A stretch of 10,892 nt of DNA. Source: SAR324 cluster bacterium (lineage in GTDB: Bacteria; SAR324; XYD2-FULL-50-16). Position numbers and translations under genes: made by a program. This document shows positions 6,072 through 10,892 of the stretch, piece after piece. Below the pieces are notes generated by a model. It ran no database searches. It was given only the letters and a program-made list of their open reading frames with translations, and had not been told where the DNA came from. Position 1 is the stretch's first letter, and every line of letters starts with the position of its first letter. Location of the stretch: positions 1 through 10,892 of the forward strand of contig NVSR01000010.1 of NCBI GenBank assembly GCA_002401295.1, given 5' to 3'.

Positions 6072-7865
6072 TCATTTCTCATCTCCCTGCTTTTTTAGCA
6101 GAGCTGTGACTTGCTCCGCTCGCAGGGGTTCGTAAAAGTAGTAACCCTGCAATAAATCACAGCCGATGGCAGTTAACGTTTTTACCTGCTCATTCCGTTC
6201 AACTCCAGAAGCTACCACTTTAATCCCCAGCGCTTTGCCCATGCCGATCATGGCTTTGACAATCTCTGTGGAGGTTTTATCTTGAGGGATGTCTTTAATG
6301 AAAGAAGGATCTATTTTGAGGTACTGGACAGGCAAACGTTTAATATGACGGAATGACGCATAACCGGAACCAAAACCATCAATGGCAATAACCACCCCCC
6401 GATCTGACATTTTTTTGAGGACATCCATGCAGAGTTCCATATCATCCACAACGGTATTTTCATCAATTTCCAGCTTTAGCTGACCATTGGATAATGCGGA
6501 ACTCTCCATTATACGGAAAATGGTCTCCACAATTCTCCGCTCCTGGAGTTGGCTGGATGAGATATTGACACAAATGGTCAAATCATTGCCATTGATCAGC
6601 CCTTCTTTGGCCCAAGAGTTGTAATGCTGGCAAACAGAGGATAAAGCCCATTCTCCGATAGGTCTCATGAGGCCAGTATGTTCAGCTACAGAGATAAATT
6701 CACTGGCGGCCAAAATTCCACGATTGGGATGGTTCCAACGCAACAAAGCCTCCAGACCGACGACTTCACCCGTCAGACTCTTGATCTGGGGCTGATAATA
6801 GATCTCAAAATCTCCTTGATCCAAAGCCTCTTTCATCTCGTTTTTTAAGATGGTGTACTCACCCGCCAGATTCTGTAATTTGTTCGTATAGAAACGGTAA
6901 TTATTACGACCATCTTTTTTCGCACGGTACATGGCAATATCAGCGCACTGCATTAATTCTTCCATGTCAGTCGCACACTTGGGATAAGTCGCGATGCCTA
7001 TACTGGTGGTCACATGAAGTTTCTGAGCTTTCAGATCCACAGGGATGGCAATCTGCTCAAGGATCGCTTGTGCGATGCGGTCAGCTTGCAACTCTTCTTT
7101 CAGACCTTCCGCCAGGATGGCAAATTCATCTCCTCCCAGACGGCAAACCAAATCCTGTGTGCGAACGGAAGCCCTGAGCCGCTTGGCGATAGTTCGCAGC
7201 AATTCATCGCCCGCATCATGGCCGAAGGTATCATTGACTCCTTTAAAGTTATCCAGGTCCAGGAAAAGAAGTCCCAAGTGGCTTCCTTCCCGTTGCGCTC
7301 TGGAAAAGGCCATTTCTAAACTGGATAAAAAATATTTTCGATTGGCAAGTCCCGTCAGGGTATCGTGGAGGGCTATTTGGGAAAGGTTCTCATTGGCAAG
7401 GTTCAGTGCTTTTGTCGTGTTGAGCAATTGTTCATTCAGTTGTTGTAAATTATCCCGTTCTTTTTTTAGTTCAAGTTTATGGAGCCATAGCTCTTTAAAA
7501 ATTATTATTTTGCTCTTCAGGATTTGAGCGGCCAGAGGTTCATAAATGTAATCAACAGCACCCGCTTCATAAGCTTCAAGGAGAAACTGCTTCTGATAGT
7601 TTCCTGCAGTGATAAAAATAATGGGAATGTGTTTGCTTTCCGGGTCCTGGTGGAGAGTCGTTGCGACTTCCACTTCCTTTGATTCTGACATTGGCACGGC
7701 TATCAGGATCAGGAAAACCTCATGCTGTCTGACCCGTTGCAATGCCTGCTCACCGGACTTGACTTCAATGATTTCTATCGATAAAAGTTCAATCAAACGA
7801 GTCATTAAGTAGAGGCTGTGGGGCTCATCATTAACGACCAAAATTTTAGCTTCATGCTCACTCAT
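6072..7865 (-). CDS. Receiver-GGDEF-EAL c-di-GMP signalling protein with degenerate receiver and EAL domains
   Basis: The protein has 597 residues from the ATG at 7865, which has AGGGGG about seven bases upstream. A TTG two codons earlier would be too close to that site. Order: receiver domain (about 5-122), a coiled-coil linker (about 123-166), GGDEF (about 167-325) and EAL (about 338-590). The GGDEF motif is exact (RLGGDEF, 244-248) and an inhibitory I-site RTQD (235-238) sits five residues before it, so diguanylate cyclase activity with product inhibition is expected. The receiver has Ala56 where the phospho-acceptor Asp belongs and Glu109 in place of the conserved Lys. The EAL domain keeps E372, N434, K517 and Q573, but reads DGFG (496-499) instead of DDFG and ASGVE (552-556) instead of AEGVE, so phosphodiesterase activity is doubtful. 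It lies downstream of cfpA on the same strand. Confidence 0.93.
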   Translation of the reverse strand: MSEHEAKILVVNDEPHSLYLMTRLIELLSIEIIEVKSGEQALQRVRQHEVFLILIAVPMSESKEVEVATTLHQDPESKHIPIIFITAGNYQKQFLLEAYEAGAVDYIYEPLAAQILKSKIIIFKELWLHKLELKKERDNLQQLNEQLLNTTKALNLANENLSQIALHDTLTGLANRKYFLSSLEMAFSRAQREGSHLGLLFLDLDNFKGVNDTFGHDAGDELLRTIAKRLRASVRTQDLVCRLGGDEFAILAEGLKEELQADRIAQAILEQIAIPVDLKAQKLHVTTSIGIATYPKCATDMEELMQCADIAMYRAKKDGRNNYRFYTNKLQNLAGEYTILKNEMKEALDQGDFEIYYQPQIKSLTGEVVGLEALLRWNHPNRGILAASEFISVAEHTGLMRPIGEWALSSVCQHYNSWAKEGLINGNDLTICVNISSSQLQERRIVETIFRIMESSALSNGQLKLEIDENTVVDDMELCMDVLKKMSDRGVVIAIDGFGSGYASFRHIKRLPVQYLKIDPSFIKDIPQDKTSTEIVKAMIGMGKALGIKVVASGVERNEQVKTLTAIGCDLLQGYYFYEPLRAEQVTALLKKQGDEK

Positions 7866-7980
7866 AGCCAACCCCCTATAAAGAAGAGAGGTTAATCAAT
7901 ATTTCTGATCATTGTCGGCCATCTACGGCATAAGCTCCACATGAAAGAGTAAAATTCTGTAGGCTTTGAGGAGGGAACAA

Positions 7981-7999
7981 TGGAATCAAAAAGATTCCA
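7981..7999 (-). terminator. Hairpin just after the cfpA stop, possible weak terminator
   Basis: TGGAATC (7981-7987) and GATTCCA (7993-7999) form a perfect 7-bp stem with a 5-base loop, beginning 8 bases past the cfpA stop. On the minus strand the stem is followed by TTGTTCCC, which is not a proper U-tract. It may end, slow or process the cfpA transcript before the GGDEF gene rather than stop it fully. Confidence 0.4.
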
Positions 8000-8007
8000 C
8001 TGCTTGA

Positions 8008-9825
8008 TTAGACCGTTACTTCTTCGGGGCTTCCGGAAAAGCTTTTTACTTGTTCCAGATTAATGGTTTGACGGTGATGCTCTTCAATGGCTGTGTCTTT
8101 GAAGCCACTCGAAATACGATTCAAAAACTCATTCAAGACATTACTCATTCCATTCATAGTGACTTCCTGACGCTTGATGGTAGAAATCGTAGCCTTCACC
8201 AGTAAGCCCGGTTGAACGTGGAATGGATTATGAGAGCGATTGAATTGACGGAATTCTTCCTCTAGAAAATCAAGCCGCTGATCTAAAATAATTCGATGTT
8301 CCGGATACTCCATGACAAAGAGATCCTGAATTTTGGTCCGTAGGATTTTAAACTTGTTCGTCAAATAGCGTCGCTTTTCCGCAAAAGTTTCGTTGAGTTT
8401 CTCTTGAGAGCTTTTCTCTGGTTGTATGAAAGAAATTTCATCCCAAAGTTTCTCAGTATTTCCGACTTCACCGTGGCCTCTGCCTTTTGTACCTAGATGG
8501 TTTTCCGTAACGCTATCATAGTCACTAAAACCTTCTGTTTCTTTTAGCCCCTGATAGACCCGCTCAAAGACCTGCCAGAGCTTTTGGGCTTCTGATTCAA
8601 ACTCATCCAATTGCTGGCAATAAGCAGTACGCATCTCTCGTAGTTGCAAATCATCATAATAGCTCAAGGTGATGCTGTAGCGCTCATCAGGCAGGACGTG
8701 ATAGTTGGTATCTTCATATTCACGAATCACAACTTGTCGTGAGTTCTTAAAAGTTTCAATGTGTTGATAGCCCAAGCGTGAGGAGTCCAAGATAGACGTC
8801 ATGGCAGTGACAGCTTGATTAAAGCCTTGGGTGCGCAGTTTTTCATCTTCCATGATCTTCTGTACATTCTCCCGAATATTCAGGGAATCGTACTCATCGA
8901 CGTCTACTTCCGAGCTCAAACCACTAATAGTTTTTAGAAAATCCTCCACCGTTTTTCTGGCTTGAGCGATGGATTCATCGTCCCCTTCCATGTAGCTTTC
9001 CAAGCGTTTTAATTGCTCAAAAATTTTCTCGCTTTCATCCAATCCCTGGCCTTCAGCACTCAACTTTGAATCCAGCTCCTGTACCTCTTGATCAATCCGA
9101 CCGATAATGCGAGCGGATAAGATATCACGGATGATGGATTCCGCTGCTTTCTGATAATGAAAGATAGGCTCTAGCAGTTCACCCTCAGTAATATTAATCA
9201 CCAGGTCTATATCTTCTACCGTTTCCGGCTTGAAGGGATTGTCGCTGAACAAACACTTAACGATGCTATAGGCATTTTTCCCTTGAACAAAGGCACCGAT
9301 GTCTCGTCTTTCTGTTAAGAGTTTGTCCGTCGCTTGTTCCAGCTCAGTGGTCCCCTGCTGGATCTGCCCTTGCAAACTGCCATAGATATTAACAATAGAC
9401 TGATCCGTTGCCGCACTGGTGAATTGCTGTTCATTTCCTAAATGATCAATCAGCTTGCCTACACTGCGCGGCTGATAACTATCCAGACTTTGAGCTTCTT
9501 CCTCATCCACAATATTGTGGAACTTTTTGGACATCTCATCTTCCACCGTTACCAAATAACGGTTGAGCATATTCTGGAAATTCTGGTTGTAATAGTTATG
9601 CAGAATTTCTTTTACATTACCACCAACATGCAGTTTTTCTAAAACTTCCGGTGGCAACTTGGCCGATACATGACGCAAGATTTTGTCTACTTCTTCATCA
9701 ATGACTTGTCGGGATTCCTCGTTCTCATCCCGATTTTGGCGATGCATACTATTCCTGGAGCCGATCGCACTTGCCTTTTCCGGATGAACAAAACTGGGAC
9801 CTTTGGGGAAGGAACCTCTAGCCAT
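8008..9825 (-). CDS. cfpA: Cytoplasmic filament protein CfpA
   Basis: The protein has 605 residues and starts at the ATG at 9825, with AGAGG five bases upstream. It builds the ribbon of cytoplasmic filaments that runs beneath the inner membrane along the cell in treponemes, where it is needed for normal cell division. The match rests on long stretches I recall from the Treponema protein: VKEILHNYYNQN (71-82), MLNRYLVTVEDEM (86-98), SIVNIYG (143-149), ILDSSRLGYQHIETFKNSRQ (345-364), REYEDT (368-373), LPDERY (378-383) and NPFHVQPGLL (533-542). There is no signal peptide or membrane segment; the sequence is highly charged and largely helical, as expected of a filament former. It is shorter than my recollection of the Treponema protein (about 680 residues). 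A hairpin and 142 bases separate it from the downstream GGDEF gene. Confidence 0.86.
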   Translation of the reverse strand: MARGSFPKGPSFVHPEKASAIGSRNSMHRQNRDENEESRQVIDEEVDKILRHVSAKLPPEVLEKLHVGGNVKEILHNYYNQNFQNMLNRYLVTVEDEMSKKFHNIVDEEEAQSLDSYQPRSVGKLIDHLGNEQQFTSAATDQSIVNIYGSLQGQIQQGTTELEQATDKLLTERRDIGAFVQGKNAYSIVKCLFSDNPFKPETVEDIDLVINITEGELLEPIFHYQKAAESIIRDILSARIIGRIDQEVQELDSKLSAEGQGLDESEKIFEQLKRLESYMEGDDESIAQARKTVEDFLKTISGLSSEVDVDEYDSLNIRENVQKIMEDEKLRTQGFNQAVTAMTSILDSSRLGYQHIETFKNSRQVVIREYEDTNYHVLPDERYSITLSYYDDLQLREMRTAYCQQLDEFESEAQKLWQVFERVYQGLKETEGFSDYDSVTENHLGTKGRGHGEVGNTEKLWDEISFIQPEKSSQEKLNETFAEKRRYLTNKFKILRTKIQDLFVMEYPEHRIILDQRLDFLEEEFRQFNRSHNPFHVQPGLLVKATISTIKRQEVTMNGMSNVLNEFLNRISSGFKDTAIEEHHRQTINLEQVKSFSGSPEEVTV

Positions 9826-9861
9826 AAGAACCTCTAACTTCTGTAACCGTTTTGATGAAGG

Positions 9862-9891
9862 ATAATAACCTGTATTTAACGAGGGGACTAA
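9862..9891 (-). promoter_or_regulatory. Possible cfpA promoter
   Basis: Reading the minus strand, TATTAT (9867-9862) matches five of six positions of the -10 consensus and lies about 37 bases before the cfpA ATG. A poor -35 candidate, TTAGTC (9891-9886), is 18 bases further up. The -10 is plausible and the -35 weak. Confidence 0.3.
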
Positions 9892-9999
9892 CTATGCACT
9901 AAGGTATTGTTTTTTTTACAAAAAACACCTCAATGTTTTCAGCACCCTAAGCAGGACTTTAAGCGGTGATAGAGGAGAATGTCAATACAAAACATAAGT

Positions 10000-10066
10000 A
10001 ACCGGAATCGTTTAGCTCTTCAAACCTCCACTTCAAATGCTGCTTCACCAGGCTAAAGTTCCGGTT
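10000..10066. repeat. 67-base imperfect inverted repeat
   Basis: The outer arms AACCGGAA (10000-10007) and TTCCGGTT (10059-10066) are perfect 8-bp complements. The inner arms TTTAGC (10011-10016) and GCTAAA (10052-10057) add 6 bp, separated by a 3/1 internal loop. The apical part contains three CTTCA-type direct repeats (10018, 10031, 10043). No U-tract follows on either strand, so it does not look like a simple terminator. Confidence 0.55.
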
Positions 10067-10311
10067 TTGCAGGCTGGGCAAAGATTGCGTGCCATCTTTA
10101 AGCTCAGAGAGCATCTTACTTGATGGGCAAACCAGTAATGGCTGAGCACCAGTAATCCCCTACAAATTCTCAAATTGCTATGCTATCCTGACGTATTGCC
10201 TCACCGCAGAATTAGTAGCATAGAGTAAAAAAGAATTGAAACGCTGGAGTATTCGCTTGCCTTCCAAGATATCCCGCCGTTCCTTCTTTGTGGAAGAGTA
10301 AGGCCCATGTT

Positions 10312-10892
10312 ATGAAACGCAAAATAGATTATTATGAAGATCTGGCCTTATTCCCTACGGGAGTTGAGCTTTTTTGGTTTGCTATGTTGTTGGCAGGCTT
10401 AATCGCCTATCCTTTTTTTCTGGGGGACTATTTCATCTATCTGGCCAACTACGGACTCGTTCATGTGCTGGTAGCTCTCGGTTTGAATCTCTTAATGGGA
10501 TATACGGGACAAATTTCTCTGGGACACTCCGGTTTCTTTGCGGTGGGCTCTTTTGGTACAGTGACTCTGATGGGGCACTTCCAATTCCCTTTCCTTTTAG
10601 CCTTACCCTGTGCTGCTCTTTTGGCTTCCTTCCTGGGATTTTTGATCGGGATCCCAGCCCTGAGACTGGAAGGCCCCTACCTAGCTATCGCCACCCTTGG
10701 ATTCGGTTTGACGATCACTCAAATTATTGGCCGTCTGGATTTTTTCGGTGGGAGAGAGGGCTTGCGAGCCCCTGAGTTAAAAATTGGTCCCTGGAGGCTG
10801 GAGAGTGATCGTGACTTTTATTTTTTGTGCCTGATCATAGTGATTTTGTTTACTCTATTTGCCGTGAATCTCACGCGCACAAAGGTAGGCAG
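10312..10892 (+). CDS. LivM-type branched-chain amino acid ABC transporter permease, 5' part
   Basis: The frame is open from the ATG at 10312 to the window edge (193 codons plus two bases). AAGG lies eight bases upstream. The fragment has several hydrophobic membrane segments and the family hallmarks: NLLMGYTGQISLGHSGFFAV (59-78), the long segment around GIPALRLEGPYLAIATLGFG (113-132), FFGGREGL (144-151) and a closing LTRTKVG (187-193). LivM pairs with LivH in the inner membrane to import leucine, isoleucine, valine or related solutes (some homologues move urea or other amides), powered by LivF and LivG. A livH gene normally precedes livM, but the 486 bases upstream hold none. Partners may lie to the right of the window or elsewhere. 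The family call is firm; the substrate is not. Confidence 0.92.
   Translation, partial: MKRKIDYYEDLALFPTGVELFWFAMLLAGLIAYPFFLGDYFIYLANYGLVHVLVALGLNLLMGYTGQISLGHSGFFAVGSFGTVTLMGHFQFPFLLALPCAALLASFLGFLIGIPALRLEGPYLAIATLGFGLTITQIIGRLDFFGGREGLRAPELKIGPWRLESDRDFYFLCLIIVILFTLFAVNLTRTKVG

Larger units (their letters stand above)
9826..10311. other. Non-coding region between divergent cfpA and livM-like genes
   Basis: No supported gene lies in these 486 bases, and all six frames are broken. Contents: an AT-rich imperfect palindrome at 9902-9930; an imperfect hairpin at 10000-10066 (AACCGGAA/TTCCGGTT outer arms, TTTAGC/GCTAAA inner arms); a hairpin at 10080-10099 (AAAGAT/ATCTTT); an inverted repeat at 10102-10147 (GCTCAG/CTGAGC); and a direct repeat ACCAGTAAT at 10131-10139 and 10148-10156. 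TGGGCAAA also occurs twice, 49 bases apart. It must hold promoters for both flanking genes. A structured leader of the permease transcript or the remnant of a small mobile element are both possible. Confidence 0.6.

Noticed and set aside
7014..7527. Plus-strand ORFs of 101 and 160 codons inside the GGDEF gene
   Set aside because: They are antisense to a clearly conserved GGDEF domain, with Ser/Arg-rich shadow composition and no family resemblance.
7866..7871. TTG start at 7871 for the GGDEF-EAL protein
   Set aside because: It sits one to two bases after the AGGGGG ribosome binding site; the ATG at 7865 has proper spacing.
9959..10114. 51-codon minus-strand ORF in the cfpA-livM gap
   Set aside because: It has no ribosome binding site and no recognisable family, and it runs through the inverted repeat. 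Another frame reads CPACKTGTLAW, faintly like a zinc knuckle of a transposase, but both neighbours are full of stops and neither can be supported.
10374..10775. 133-codon + strand ORF near the right edge
   Set aside because: It is the wrong frame of the LivM gene, whose own frame carries all the family motifs.

Overview
This window looks like a spirochaete chromosome. The main reason is the gene at 8008-9825, whose product strongly resembles the cytoplasmic filament protein CfpA, a protein I know only from spirochaetes such as Treponema. The rest fits a free-living or host-associated member of that phylum, with moderate to low GC, a c-di-GMP signalling protein and a branched-chain amino acid permease. 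I cannot name the species.

Region 1 (1-4686, + strand) is a defence-type operon and the most interesting part of the window. The left edge cuts an ABC-like AAA ATPase of the PtuA/OLD-like kind. Its stop overlaps the start of the next gene by four bases (ATGA). That gene encodes a 1254-residue protein that joins, in order, a PtuB-like HNH nuclease, a TIR-like domain, an NB-ARC/STAND NTPase with a winged helix, and about ten 42-residue TPRs. Ordinary Septu-type systems have a separate ATPase and a short HNH protein. Here the short HNH protein has gained an NLR-like sensor and switch. I infer an anti-phage or conflict system in which the TPR array senses, the STAND module switches, and the HNH, working with the ATPase, cuts nucleic acid.

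Region 2 (4687-5931) is AT-rich and holds a small exported, probably outer-membrane, protein of unknown role (+) and, convergent to it, a DUF4440/NTF2-like protein (-).

Region 3 (6072-9825, - strand) carries cfpA, followed downstream by a receiver-GGDEF-EAL protein. Its GGDEF domain is intact, with an inhibitory site. The receiver lacks the phospho-acceptor Asp, and the EAL domain lacks two catalytic motif residues, so the protein is most likely a diguanylate cyclase with regulatory remnants.

Region 4 (9826-10892) is a 486-base non-coding stretch with three consecutive inverted repeats and short direct repeats. It is followed by the start of a LivM-type permease gene (+) cut by the right edge.
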